From positions 653,996,920-654,060,919 of the forward strand of contig NC_081405.1 in assembly GCF_030272615.1 (NCBI RefSeq): DNA of 64,000 nucleotides, written 5' to 3'. Position 1 is the first letter of the stretch. Each line of letters begins with the position of its first letter. Shown here in pieces: positions 46,680 through 59,095 of the stretch. Source of the DNA: Cryptomeria japonica. Taxonomy: Eukaryota; Streptophyta; Pinopsida; Cupressales; Cupressaceae. The notes under the pieces were generated by a model, which was not told the origin of the DNA, ran no database searches, and worked only from the letters and a program-made list of their open reading frames with translations. Position numbers and translations under genes: made by a program.

Positions 46680-47250
46680 TTGAGAAAGATTCTAAAACTG
46701 GTATTAATGGAAAGCTTGAGACAACAATTGGAAGGAGCTCTTGAATATTTTGATGCAGAGAAATTGAAGAATATCAAATTGGAAGATGAACTCAGAACTG
46801 CTCAGGAATTTATCAAAGCACTTCAAGATAACCTAGTTATAGAAAAGAACAAGAGAAAAGAATTGCATGTGCAATTGAAAAATCAAGATGATGAAGAAAA
46901 ATAAACTCTTAGAGATATTGCAGACAAATTGAGACAAGAGAACAGTAACATGAAGAATGAGATGAAAGATTTAACCATGAGACTATGCGAATATATTGAA
47001 GATAGAAAGAGGAATGAGGAAGATTTGGCTAGAAGACTAAATGAAAGATCAGATGAATCTCAAAGGCTTAATTATGAAAATGATATGCTCAAAACTGATT
47101 TGATCCACATGCAACATGACAAAGATGAACTTTTGAGATAGGTTAGCACTTTGGAAAGTGAGTTGTTCACTGCAAATGAATACAAAGACAAATTCATGAA
47201 AAGTTTAGATAATCTTGATGATATGCTGAAAAGTCAGAAACTTGATGGAG
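46680..47250 (+). pseudogene. copia gag N-terminal coiled coil, copy A
   Basis: A Lys/Glu/Leu-rich coiled-coil frame (LRQQLEGALEYFDAEKLKNI, LARRLNERSDESQRL) starts about 45 bases after the primer site. Stops lie at 46902 and 47139. It ends at the LINE insertion point. Copy B (50573) is less broken. The rest of this gag is beyond the LINE at 59096. Confidence 0.75.
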
Positions 47251-47266
47251 AAACAATTGGACTTGG
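47251..47266. repeat. LINE target-site duplication, copy in unit A
   Basis: AAACAATTGGACTTGG, identical to 59080-59095. Confidence 0.9.
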
Positions 47267-47922
47267 CTAGAAAAATGGGGGGAACAACGCAAGCAGAGGG
47301 AAATTTGAATCCTGGAAATGGAGGGAACAATGAGGCTGGGTCCTCTAGTTCTATTGCCTCTACAACTCAAGGACAAGTGATGGATGATGAGGATGGGAGA
47401 CTAGATGGGGACGCACGACAACATGACCCTCCTCCTGACTGCAAAAAGATGATACGTTCACCAAAATCAGGTCCCGAGGTGGTGAAAGCTGACTCAGAAA
47501 AGACTACAAAGGTGAAGGCCCTCAAACCCTTGAGTAGTCTTTTTGCAAATAAATCGACTAGAAAATCATCCTTTCCCTTTGTGGAAGACATCTCTGATAG
47601 AAAAATGGGTAAACTAGGTATTGTTGTTCCAAATTTGGTTATTGATCATAGCATCTCTTTAATGGCGTTCTCTCTAGTGGGGAAGTTTGTTGGACCATGA
47701 CCCAATATTGAGGATGTTAGGTCTTTTGTTAAGAGAAAATGGAGGATGAAAGGTCAGGTTGATGTTTCAGCCCTGTCAAGAGGTTTTTTTGTTTTCTCCT
47801 TTTCTTGTGGGGAAGATATGGAAGAAACATTAAGCGGTGGTCCTTGGATGTTTGGTAAATCTTCCCTATCCTTGAGAAAATGGTCTCCTAATATGGAACT
47901 CAATGATTCTTTCTTTGAAATA
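47267..47922 (+). pseudogene. truncated LINE ORF1 start, copy A
   Basis: Begins with ATG 47275. The first 150 residues are polar and Gly-rich. They are followed by a DUF4283-like region (LMAFSLVGKFVGP, then, after TGA 47698, VSALSRGFFVFSFSCGED and GGPWMFGKSSLSLRKW). This is the N-terminal domain of plant L1-type ORF1 proteins. It is cut at 47922 by the duplication junction. Only the 5' part exists here; the full LINE follows unit B. Confidence 0.85.
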
Positions 47923-48894
47923 GTATATCACTGGAAATCTTTGGCTAACAAACCACCTATGTGTGGCCACCTGTCTATCATCCCTACAATATAGATCGTG
48001 GTCAACCACTCTACCTTGCCCTTATCCATAATAGCCTGGAAGTTCACGGTAGTTGACCTTCAAACCCAAGCAAACCTTAGCATACACCTGCTGAGAAAAG
48101 TATAATGGTATTTGGTTGTTATTAGGATAATGAGAATGAAAAACTAAGAAATGAGGGTATATCTTCTTTGCCACTTCTTGATCTATGCACTGTGTCACTT
48201 AATACCCTCTTACCTTATTCTTCTCCTAATACTAAGGAAATAATCATTCTTTAATTAATTCCTTGGGAACTTTCCACTAGACCTCCTCCAAGGAGACATT
48301 ACCCCCAATTTCATCTCTCAATTGCCTAAAAATGGCATCTACAACATTCAGGGCATATGATGTGTGGGTCCCTAGAATCTATCTAAGAGTTTCTAAACTG
48401 GTCAAAATGGATTGGTATGTACGCTTGTACACACCATCCATGTGAGGAACATCTTAAATGCATCTTAAGTTATGTATCTCCTAATCACTATTACAAAATA
48501 TAGAATCAATATTAGGATTTTCATCCTAATGTGTAGGTTGTGCATCAGGAGCCTAATCCTAGTGTGCAGGATGTGCATCTCTATCCTAATCATCCATCTA
48601 TCTAGGTGGACCATCAGGTTAAAATTTATGTAAGTATGTATATACATGAACACACGCGCACACATGTGAAGAGTATGAAAATTTACTTAACACAGAACTA
48701 AATTCAGGAAATTTACTAAGTTACTTTAAACAAAACAATTATACTAAATAAATACTTAACATTAAATTTAAGTTGTACATTAAATTTAAGTTGTACATTA
48801 AAAATACTAAACATTAAATTTAAGTTGGACACATATGGGTATTGGCTTTATGAGGATGATTTTGTTGTAATAGGTTGAGTGATGACTTTATTTG

Positions 48895-50528
48895 TGTTGT
48901 CATTGATGACAACCATGTTTTGTCAGTCATCTAAGTCATTTAGTCCAACCGGTAAATCCTAACCGATAGTGGAAACAGTTAAATAGTGAACCGGTAAATA
49001 GGATAGCAAACTAGCAAACATGGACAATACGATGTTCAAGCGACCGGTACAGACAATTGGTGAAGAGTTAAGTGTTGCAGTTTGGAATGTATGTTCTTGA
49101 CATTGGCAGGAGTCTATGAATGAAACCACATCAGTAGATTCAATGGAATGAGAGAGTTATGCTATTTTGAGCAATCAGTCAGGAAGAACAATTAACCGGT
49201 AGAGAAAAGTTACTTAGATCGGTAAACCACTAATCTTATCATTTTATTTTTTAGTTATAATCTATTTGGCTGACATGAGTAAAGCATAATAACCAAGATT
49301 GGCCAGATACATTGAACCTAGGAAATTTTTCCAAGGGTATTAGCTGACTTAATAGAGTTGTCTATAAAAAGATGAATATTGCGTGATGATGTATCAGGAG
49401 GAGGATCTAGCATGAGAATTTGATTGTGCCATGGAATAAGGAGTTTGGTTTTGATGATTAGTCAGTGTTAGAAGTAGAACTAAAGTAGATCTAATTAGGC
49501 ACAAGGGTGCTAACAACAGATCAGACAAACTTGTTGTTCCCTAATAGTTGCAGTAAAAAAATCCTCTCTCAAGGTCACTCCTAATACGGTGCGGTAGGAT
49601 CCTAATAGGGTCCAAAGGTTTAAATCCTCTAACTGTTGGCATTCTACACTTAGATGAGAATAGTTGATGTTGTCATTGATGGAAACCAACTAGTAATATG
49701 GTTCACAACATACACCGACAACAAACATCATCTACTGGCACCAACAGGAACAAAAAGATTATTCACACCGGCACCCAGTCTACATCGACAGAAGAACTTA
49801 CCGGCACCCCAACCGACATGGAAATTATATTGTTTTGTATTGTAATTATATTGTATAGATGACATGATGTATTGTAAAGACTCATATATGTGTTAGATCC
49901 TATAGGTCATTTAGAAAGTTACATAGGTATGTAAAAAGTGTGTTAGGTATGCGAAATATGTATAGGTGATTAATGCAAGTGGATTATGAGAGAGAATATC
50001 TATATATGCATTTTGATGTAATCATTTTGATGAGAAAATAAGAGTAGAGCAAATCAAAGAAAGGTTTATGGCAGAGGTATTTGACAGAGCTTAAACCAGT
50101 ATTAAATCAAGCATTGTATATGCTATTTTGAGTAGTACATTGTCATTGGTTTTAATCATCAAATTTTGTAGTCATTATGTCTCCTTTTTGTGTTTGAGTA
50201 GTGACCTCTAGGCTGTTGGCCTTCTTGCATGTGCAGGTCCCTATTGTATGAGTAATATTTAATCATATTGGCTAGTGAGTAAATTTTATGGGTCACAAAT
50301 CCCATTGAGGTTTTTCCCCTACTGGGTTTCCTCGCCAAAATATCTTGTGTTATGGTGTGCATTGATGTTGTCTCTCTTATTTCTCTTTATTGCTTTATTG
50401 CTTGTTTACCGATACATTAATTTGGGTTGTAAAGTTGCAAACAAGTTTAAATATTTCATATACCTATTAGACACTGATTCACCACGCCCCCCCTCTCAGT
50501 GTCTTTGGGACTGATCAAGTATGTAACA
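48895..50528 (+). repeat. copia LTR, copy B (about 1.6 kb)
   Basis: Duplicate of 44998-46635 with the same ends (TGTTGTCATTGATG, TGTAACA). It arose by the tandem duplication, not by retrotransposition, so its divergence from copy A does not date the copia insertion. Confidence 0.8.
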
Positions 50529-50543
50529 ATTGGTATCAGAGCC
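50529..50543 (+). other. copia primer binding site, copy B
   Basis: ATTGGTATCAGAGCC, duplicate of 46636-46650. Confidence 0.92.
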
Positions 50544-50572
50544 TAGTCCTCTATTTACGAAAGCCTAACAGC

Positions 50573-51143
50573 TTGAGAGAGATTCTAAAACTCGTATTAA
50601 TGGAAAGGTTGAGACAAAAATTGGAAGGAGCTCTTGAAGATTTTGATGCAGAGATATTGAAGAATATCAAACTAGATGATGAACTCAGAACTGCTCGGGA
50701 ATTTATCAAAGCACTTCAAGATAACCTGGTTATAGAAAAGAACAAGAGAAAAGAATTACATGTGCAATTGCAAAATAAAGCCGATGAAGAAAAAGAAACT
50801 CTTAGAGATATTGTAGACAAATTGAGACAAGAGAACAGTAACATGAAGAATGAGATGCAAGATTTAACCATGAGACTATGCGAATATATTGAAGATAGAA
50901 AGAGGAATGAGGAAGATTTGGCCAGAAGACTAAATGAAAGATCAGATGAATCTCAAAGGCTTAGTTATGAAAATGATATGCTCAAAACTGATTTGATCCA
51001 CATGCAACATGACAAAGATGAACTTTTGAGATAGGTTAGCACTTTGGAAAGTGGGTTGGTCACTACAAATGAATACAAAGACAAATTCATGAAAAGTTTA
51101 GATAATCTTGATGATATGCTGAAAACTCAGAAACTTGATGGAG
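50573..51143 (+). pseudogene. copia gag N-terminal coiled coil, copy B
   Basis: An open frame of 153 codons ends at TAG 51032. The same frame continues as VSTLESGLVTTNEYKDKF to the LINE junction at 51144. It is rich in heptad-like Leu, Lys and Glu. It has fewer stops than copy A. The protein resumes with zinc knuckles at 59096. Confidence 0.8.
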
Positions 51144-51159
51144 AAACAATTGGAATTGG
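51144..51159. repeat. LINE target-site duplication, copy in unit B
   Basis: AAACAATTGGAATTGG, one base different from the copies at 47251 and 59080. Confidence 0.88.
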
Positions 51160-51167
51160 ATAGAAAA

Positions 51168-52814
51168 ATGGGGGTAACAGTGCAAGCAGAGGGAAATTTG
51201 AATCCTGGAAATGGAGGGAACAATGAGGTTGGGTCCTTTGGTTCTGCTGCCTCTGTAGCTCAAGGACAAGCGATAGATGATGAGGATGGGAGACCAGATC
51301 GGGACCCATGGAAATGGGACCCTCCTCTTGACCGCAAAAAAATGATAGATTCTCCAAAATCGAGTCCCGAGGTGGTGACAGCTAACTCAGAAAAGAATAT
51401 GGAGGTGAAGGCCCTCAAACCCTTGAGTAGTCTTTTTGCAAATAAACCGACTGGAAAATCGTCCTTTCCCTTTGTGGAAGACATCTCTGATAGAAAAATG
51501 GGTAAACTAGCTATTGTTGTTCTAGATTTGGTTATTGATCATAGCATCTCTTTAATGGCCTTCTCTCTGGTGGGGAAGTTTGTTGGACCACAACCCAATA
51601 TTGAGGATGTTAGGTCTTTTGTTAAGAGATAATGGAGGATGAAAGGCTAGGTTGATGTTTCAGCCCTATCAAGAGGTTTTTTTGTTTTCTCCTTTTCTTG
51701 TGGGGATGATATGGAAGCAACATTAAGCGGTGGTCCTTGGATGTTTGGTAAATCTTCCCTATCCTTGAGAAAATGGTCTCCTAATATCAAACTCAACGAT
51801 TCTTTCTTTGAATCTGCTTCGGTCTGCTCTGGTCTCCTAATATGAAACTCAATGATTCTTTCTTTGTTGTGATAGATCCAGTGGTTGTAGCTCGAAAGAG
51901 GCTAGTTTATGCGTGCATTTGTGTCAATATTTCATAGAAGATGGATCTTCCTAGCTGTATTGATATAAGTTCCAAACTTGGATTATGGGAACAAACAATA
52001 GAGTTCGAGTCCCTACCCTTTGTGTGCTTTTCTTGTAATAAATTTGGTCACTGGGCTAAGGCTTGCCCTAGTAACCCTAAAAAACCTATGAAGATTAACA
52101 ATCCCCATAAACAGGTATGGAAAGAAAAGAATAATAAGAAGGAAGTTAGTAAAGTGGAAGGAGGAAGTGGAATTCCTGGTAACATACAAGACTTATCAAA
52201 AGGAGATAGAAATGCTAACCTCTTAAGGCTCCCCCTTTGAAGGAAGATAAAAATAATGAAATCAACGAGTTTGAGCTCAAAACAGTCAATACTTTTGAGG
52301 CCCTATAGGCTTAGGAGGAAGAGATTTCAATCATTGAAGAGATTCTTGAAGAAGGTGAGATTGAGGATGCAACTGTAACTCAACATGAGGCCCTTCAAGT
52401 TTCAACAATAAAAAGAGATGAAGAGTGCCCAAATGATTTTGAAGGACATGAAGTTAAATTTGGAAGGAAGAACAAGTTTGGATTGCCTAAGGTTAATCTA
52501 AATGCATTATTCCAGAATATTGGAGTTGATATGCCCACTTCATCCCAGAAAAGAGGAGAACTATGGAATAACATGCAAGATGATCCCATAGATTAGCATG
52601 AGGAAGAAATAATAGGGAATGGAAAAAAGAAAAATAAGAAGGTAGGATGCCTTAATGGGGTGAAAACTAGGACCAGATCCAAGGCTGATATTGGTCTATC
52701 CAAATCTCTGTAGGGATGTAAAACCATGAAATGGCATAGGGACCAGGAGAGTAAGCAAAACATAGCTGATGGAAGGCAAGGAACTATATAGGAATCTTGG
52801 CCCCAAGTTTCCAA
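51168..52814 (+). pseudogene. LINE ORF1: nucleic-acid-binding protein
   Basis: Begins ATG 51168 as in copy A, with a DUF4283-like region to 51810. TAA at 51630 breaks it. A 37-bp stretch is then repeated (51774-51810 and 51830-51866), and the usual part between DUF4283 and the knuckle looks shortened. A CCHC knuckle is intact: CFSCNKFGHWAKAC near 52025-52066. A Lys-rich linker and an acidic C-terminal tail continue to about 52814 in other frames with stops. In plant L1 elements ORF1 coats LINE RNA. The last codons run up to the ORF2 start. Confidence 0.82.
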
Positions 52815-55800
52815 ATGAAGGTAATCTCATGGAACATTAGAGGCCTAAATGGTCTCAATAAACATGATATATTACAGAATCTCATTCGAGACCATAAGCC
52901 GGATATTATCCTGGTGCAGGAAACCAAAATGAGTAAGGAGAAAGTGGAGAATTTAAACTTCTTTAAAAATGGAGGGGTCTGTGGTAGTAGCTCGAATGGG
53001 GCATCTGGTGGGATGGCTATTTTTGGAACAAGAAAACTATTTTAGGATAAATGATTGATGAAGATGTTAACATTATATCTATGAAAGTTTAAAGCATCTA
53101 TGAAGGAAAGGAATGGGTGGTCACAAATATCTACGCCCCTAATTCCAAAGCTGCTAGGAGTAAATTTTGGGATAAAATCCAGTAGAAAAGAAGATCTTTC
53201 CCTAAGAACAGCTAGTTGTTGATGGGAGATTTCAATACTCCTTTGCAAGGAACTAAAAAATTTGGAGGAACTCAAGCCCAACTGGACAACAGATCTGATT
53301 TGATGGACCTCATCAATGTCAATGCTCTTATTGATATGGATCTTATTGGAGCTTCTTACACTTGGTTTATTCGCAGGGATGGAGAAGACCTCATTCAGGT
53401 AAGACTTGATAGATCCCTTATTACTAATGATTGGATTCTTTCTCATAGATGCTCCTTGTCAGTTGTCAATAGAATTGGTTTGGATCACTATCCCATTGCC
53501 TTTGTTGCTGTCCATTAAGAGTAAAAAGTGTTTCCCTTTCTGGTTTGAGAAAATGTGGATCTCTCACCCCTCTCTTGAAAAATCCATAGCCAACTAGTGG
53601 AATATTGATGTGAATGGAACAACCATGTATAAAGTTGCCAAAAAACTTAGAAACATCAAAGATAACATGAAGATATGGAACAAGAAGGTCTTTGTTGATA
53701 TTTTTGACTCAAAAAAAAGATGAAGGAGGAATTAGAATAGATCCAAAACTCAATACAAAAAGATGGCTATGAAAAGTATCCCAAAGCTAAGGAAGATGAT
53801 ATATTACTCAAACTTCACAACATTATTTCTAGGGAGGAAATCTATTGGAGGTAGAGATCTAGGGAAATTTGGCTAGAGGCTGGGGATAGAAACACTAAAT
53901 ATTTCACATGACTTCTATGAAACATAAAGTTGCAAATAGAATTTCCAGATTAATTGCTGAGGACAAAATTCTTCTTAATGAGGATTATATTAGGGATGAA
54001 GCTGTTAGTTTCTTTTCTCAACTCCTCACTGGTAGCAAGGAGATTGATTATACCCAACAACAAGATCTGGTTGACATCATCCCCAAGATTATTAATCCTA
54101 ATTAGAATAAGGCCCTTTCTGCTATCCCCTCTGCTAGGGAAATTAAAAATGTTGTCTTGTCCTTTCAAGGGGATAAGGCTCTGGGACTTGATGGTTTCCC
54201 CATGTTCTTCTTCTAGGAATTTTGGTATATTGTGGGAAAAGACACGGTCAATGCGGTAAAAGAATTTTTTGGTTCAAGAAGAATCCTTAAAGAAATCAAC
54301 TCCACTTTTATTGCCTTAATTCCTAAGGTAGCTGGGGCGGATTCCATGGAAAAATTTAGGCCAATAAGTCTATGTAACTCCTTTTCTAAAATCATATCTA
54401 AAGTTTTGACTTCCAGACTTTTGGCTGTCCTCCCCTTCATCATCTCTGAGGAGCAAAAAGGATTTGTTCCTGGCAAGCAGATTTTGGACTCTATCATTCT
54501 TGTGCATGAGAATATTCACTCACTCAATGCTGCCAATAAAGAAGGATTTCTGATAAATTTGGATCTGGTGAAAGCTTATGATAGAGTGGATTGGCAAGCT
54601 CTTTTCAGAATTATGGAGGCTTTTGGATTTGATGAGAAGATAATCAAAATTATTAGAGAGTTGATCTCCACCCCAATGTTTTCAATTCTCATTAATGGAT
54701 CTCCTTCTAAATTCTTTAAATCATCTAGGGGGCTCAGACAAGGAGATCCCATATCTCCTATCCTTTTCACCATCTTGGCGAAAAGCATGAGCAGATTGAT
54801 CCAAAAAATGAAAGTGAATAAAATTATCAAAGGTCTTCAACCTTCCTCTGCTAATGTTTTTTGTTCTCACCAATAGTTTGTTGATGATACTATCTTAATG
54901 GGATACTCTTTTGTTGGGGAGGCTACTACCTTTAAAGGTGCTCTTAATTCTTATTCTTTGGCTACTGGACAGCAAGTCAATTGGGACAAGTCAGCTATAT
55001 ACTTCATGAATACTCCTATCATAAGATAGCAGAGAATTGCTAAAATTATTGGGTGCAAGGTGGAAATGCTCCCCTCCACTTATCTGGGTCTCCCATTGGG
55101 ATTAGTTCCCCCAAAATCCTTCTAGAATATGTTAATTGACAAACTCAACAAAAAACTTCCTGGTTGGAAAGGATCCATTTTATCTCAAGTTGGAAAGTTG
55201 CAGATTCTTCAAGCCACTCTCCAGAATCTCCCTGTCTATGCTCTCAGTCTATTTGACATCCCAGCTAAATTTTTTGAAGCCTTAGAAAGGATTCAAAAGA
55301 TATTTCTTTGGTCAGGGGTTGAAGGAAAAAAGAGATTATCCTTGGTTGCTTGGGACAAAGTGTGTAAGCCAAAGAGAAAAGGAGGTCTTGGTATTAAATC
55401 TCTCAAAATTTTTAATAAAGCTCTTCTTGCTAAATAAATATGGAGAGCTTATGACATTAAGAAAGTTTGGAACCAGATTTGGTTTGACAAATATATTCAT
55501 GATCAACCTCTCTAGGATCTCTTCTACTTTGAAGATATCCTTGTTGGATCTTTCATTTAGAATAGTATTATCAAATCCATAAAAGTGGCCAAAGCTAGAG
55601 CTGGATGGGTCCTTGGAAAAGGTGACAAAATTAGGTTCTAGGAGGATCCTTGGATGAAAAATGAACCTCTCTTTAATCAAGATTGCAATCAATTTATTGA
55701 GGAATGTAAAAGGAGGTTTGGGTCTATGGTGTGTGACTACTGGAAGGAGAACAAATAGGTTAGGCTTGATGTTATACATGTTGGGTTTTCCCTGCTTTAG

Positions 55801-56997
55801 TAGGAGTTGTTGTCCTTTTCTATTAACAAAGATTTTGATGATGTTTTCCTATGGAAGAGTAATCCAAGGGGTGACTTTATGGTTGCCTCAGCCTATAAAA
55901 ACACTTTTACCCAGATCAGTAACCCTATATGGGGTAAAGTTTGGAATAGAATTCTTATCCCTAAAGTCAACATGTTCCTTTGGCTTGCTACTCACAATAG
56001 GATCCTTACTATTGATAACTTGGTCCGAAGAGGTTTTATGTTCCCTAATAGGTGTGAGCTATGCCAGAAAGAGGAAGAATAAGTTGATCATCTATTTATC
56101 CATTGCTCCTTCACTTGGGAAATTTGGAGTAAGTTTTGGGTGAATTGGAAAGTTGATTGGGTTATGCACAAGAGTCTCAAGGAAATTATTTGGCAATGGA
56201 CCTTTCCCACCCAATTTCCTCTTATCAAGAACCTTTGGTCCCTGATCCTTCCCATGACTTGCTGGGGAATCTGGAAAGAGATAAATAACAGAATATTTAG
56301 GGAAGCTAAGTGCACTTCTCAGGTGGGCTTTGAAAAAGTTTGCAGGGATATAAAATAAAACATAAATATTCCTCATAGGAACAATAAACAATGGTTTTTT
56401 ACTGATATGAATGAAATTGAAAAAGGCATCCTTACTAAATGGAACTTAATCCACAAAGTTTGTAGATTTGACAATAAGACAAGGAGAGATAATATTGTTT
56501 GGAGATTTCCTGATCATGGATGGATCAAGGTGAATTTTGATGGGGCTGCTAAAGGCAACCCTGGGAAGTCCGGTGGGGGAGGAGTCATCAAAAATGCTCA
56601 AGGTGTATGTATCTCTGCTATTGCTTCTCCTTTTGGGGTCCAAAATAATCATGTGGCTAAAGCCTAGGCTATGCTAAAAAGCCTCTAGCTTGCTCAGGGA
56701 TTCAAATTTTAAAAAATTTGGTTGGAAGGGGACTCCCTCAACATCATTCAGGCTCTTAAAGGTACTAATTCCTCATCTTGGAATATTAATAATTTGATTG
56801 AAAGTGCTAAAAAGCTATTAAATGACTATGTTAGTATTCTCATAACTCACACTCTAAGGGAAGGCAATAAGGTTGCAGACCTTTTAGCTAATGAAGGGGT
56901 CAATTTAGAGGTGGAGGTTAAATATATCAGAGAGGCCCAATGTAAAAGGGGTGTTAGGGAGAAATTATTATTTGATCGCATCAATGGGTCAAGTTAA
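52815..56997 (+). pseudogene. LINE ORF2: endonuclease, reverse transcriptase, RNase H
   Basis: The start ATG 52815 gives MKVISWNIRGLNG, the classic plant LINE beginning of the AP-type endonuclease. This runs on in pieces (QETKMSKEKV; LLMGDFNTPL near 53220; SYTWF near 53360; GLDHYPI near 53475). At least two frameshifts separate 52815, 53216 and 53908. RT motifs: RPISLCNSFSKIISKVLTSR, then DLVKAYDRVDW, then SRGLRQGDPISPILF, then FVDDTILM after a stop near 54876. A zinc-ribbon-like RT-associated region lies near 55950-56080. RNase H has FDGAAKGNPG (first Asp), EGDSLNIIQAL and VADLLAN. The expected catalytic Glu falls at a TAG near 56667. Many stops are TAG. Confidence 0.93.
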
Positions 56998-57337
56998 AAT
57001 CATGATTACCTTTTGGGGTTCGAAAATCAAAGACAGAGTTTGGGGGCAAATGAACTGTCAGTTAATGATTGCTATTAGGCATCATTTTTATGATCATATG
57101 CATGATGGGGATTATAATAATAAGTGCTGGATTTGTGCAGCCATTATTATTTTCTTTAAAATCACAGATGGGACTCTGTTTTGTTACCCCAAAATTTTTC
57201 TCAAGAAGCTATGGTTAAATCTAAGCCTACAAATTGTGAGATACACCATTGGGGACTTTGACCTACTGTTCAATATGGGAGGTAACTTAAACTGGAATGA
57301 GCCCTCTGGTTGCGAGAACTAGAAGAGTGAGCAGAAA

Positions 57338-58860
57338 GTGTGGAGGAGGCTTCATAGACATGGATTCACCGACTATATGGAAAAGATGCACAGTAGAACA
57401 AAATCAATGTCTCAAGGCTTTGCTAGGGGCTGGAATAGCAACAGAGTCACTTTGTTTGGGGAGACCTGGAAGATTGATGAGGATTTGGTTGCAGAGGTCA
57501 TGGGACTTCAAAAGGAGGGCACAAAATTCTATAGAGACTGAAAGTTTGTTGTTGAAGTGATTAAAAACTTCCCGAAAACTAAGGATGAGAAGGCTTGGAT
57601 TGCCAAGAAAGACAATGTCTCTTACTACCTCCCCCAGTAGGTAAAGTCTTTTTGGCAAAAAGTGTGAAGGGTTTTGATGGAATTCCTTACTGTTGATGGT
57701 AGATTTACTAAAGTCTACAATTATCATATTGCAATTCTCAATCATTTCCACCATGGGGTTAAGATTTCTCTACCCTTTTATTTAGCTTCTTCACTGAATG
57801 AGAGCTTGGCTGAGCACACCAAAAAGCCCAAATCTTACCCCATATCCCATCAGGGGCTTATTTTGCTCATTTATGAACACTTGAAGGAAAAAGATAGGGT
57901 TAGTAAGGATGATTACCTGGTAACTAATGCACATGTTTCTGAGAGTTGTAATGATTTTGAGTCTGATGATGACTTGTCTAATGCCCCTACCCATAAAAAA
58001 GGGAGAGCTGACATTGATAATGTGGACACGGAGGTGAATTATGATGTGGAGGAGGAAAAGGGGAAGGAGGTTGAGACTGAAATGGAGAGTGAGAAGGAAG
58101 AGAATGCTGGAGAAGAGGAGGAAGGGAAAAAAGATGCCAATTCTAAAAAACCCTAATTCTAACCCTATGGGTTCGGATAGCAAGAATGTCACCCCAAACT
58201 CAATGGAGGAAGACAACCCTAGATCTATGAGCACTAAGCAGGGTAGGGATTCGGTGAATACTATTTTGAATACTGCCCAAAATTGCACACTGGAGTCTTT
58301 CAATCTCCAGAAGTGGGTTATTGACAACATAACAAGAATTCAGAGCAAATAGAGGGACTTGGAAAATAAGATACACAATTTGATTAAGGAAACAAATTCG
58401 GGGAAAAAGAGTGAGGAGGTGGAAACGAGTAAAGCTGAGGAGGAAATTGAGATGCAAGTCTGGTCGGAAAAAGACCTGATAAAAGGGGATTTGAAACATC
58501 TAGAGGATGTTATTAGAATTGTAAAAGAAAAGACTGAGGCAGATAACGATAACATCATCAGTCGGGTTGCTCAAATTGAGAGGGCATTGAAAAGCTTCAT
58601 GAACCATAGTCTTGAGGTCTTGAGAGTTTCTTCTCAAAACATGAATGCCTTGGTGGATCACTTAGAGAGGAAAAATTAGAATAAGGATTTGGTAATCATT
58701 GAAGATATACTGACCTCCAACTCCACTCATCAAATCTCTAGGCAAAGGACTAGGCAGATCACCATTGATATGGAGACAAAAATGAAAGACATTCAGCTAA
58801 AACAGGAAAACAATGATCTGAGAGAAGCCGCTAAGGCCATGATGTTGTTGGTTTAGAATG
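57338..58860 (+). pseudogene. third coding block of the LINE, function unknown
   Basis: After ORF2 and 340 bp of spacer, a frame starts at ATG 57338. The first 110 codons read RLHRHGFTDYMEKMHSRTKS, then KIDEDLVAEVMGLQKEGTKF. After three stops (57539-57665) they continue with MEFLTVDGRFTKVYNYH and HHGVKISLPFYLASSLNESL. I recall similar text in plant transposon-associated proteins but cannot name the family. A very acidic Glu/Lys tract follows (57990-58140). After a frameshift there is a coiled-coil-like C-terminal part (58170-58860: VIRIVKEKTEADND, VAQIERALKSFM). It lies inside the LINE duplications, so it moved with the LINE or inserted afterwards. Confidence 0.6.
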
Positions 58861-59079
58861 CTGAGGAGCCTATAAAAGTTTTCATTTGACTTGTAATGTT
58901 GGGTTTTGGACACCAGTTTCTCGCTGGCTCTTGTTGTCCTTTTGTCCTAGCTACTGGTTTTTGTGCTGGTTTTTTGTAGCTGTTTTGTCTTGGTCTTATC
59001 TTCTCTTGTTTCTTTCTTGTTCTTCTATCGTAATGTAAGCGGGTTTTGGGTCCCTTAAAACTTGATTTTCCTTAATCAA
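58861..59079 (+). other. LINE 3' untranslated end
   Basis: T-rich sequence (TTCTCGCTGGCTCTTG, TTTTGGGTCCCTT) ending CTTAATCAAA. This resembles the 3' ends of plant L1 elements, with a very short A tail. Confidence 0.75.
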
Positions 59080-59095
59080 AAACAATTGGACTTGG
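59080..59095. repeat. LINE target-site duplication, right copy
   Basis: AAACAATTGGACTTGG, pairing with 47251-47266 and 51144-51159. Confidence 0.92.

Larger units (their letters stand above)
44029..47922 (+). repeat. tandem duplication, unit A (about 3.9 kb)
   Basis: It contains the end of the unrecognised gene, a copia LTR, primer site, gag start, and the first 650 bp of a LINE. The whole stretch recurs in order at 47923-51812 with several percent divergence. The junction at 47922 passes from LINE ORF1 coding sequence straight into a second copy of the unrecognised gene, with about seven filler bases. Confidence 0.9.
47923..51812 (+). repeat. tandem duplication, unit B (about 3.9 kb)
   Basis: Second copy of 44029-47922, with the same order of parts and continuing into the complete LINE. 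It includes a degraded copy of the minus-strand unrecognised gene (47923-48700) and the short repeat near 48755. Confidence 0.9.
51160..59079 (+). mobile_element. L1-type LINE inserted in the copia gag (about 7.9 kb)
   Basis: Bounded by 16-bp duplications (51144-51159 and 59080-59095). It has ORF1 with DUF4283-like region and zinc knuckle, ORF2 with endonuclease, RT and RNase H, then an extra coding block, a T-rich 3' region and a short A-rich end (CTTAATCAAA). All frames are broken. It inserted on the same strand as the copia element. Confidence 0.93.
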
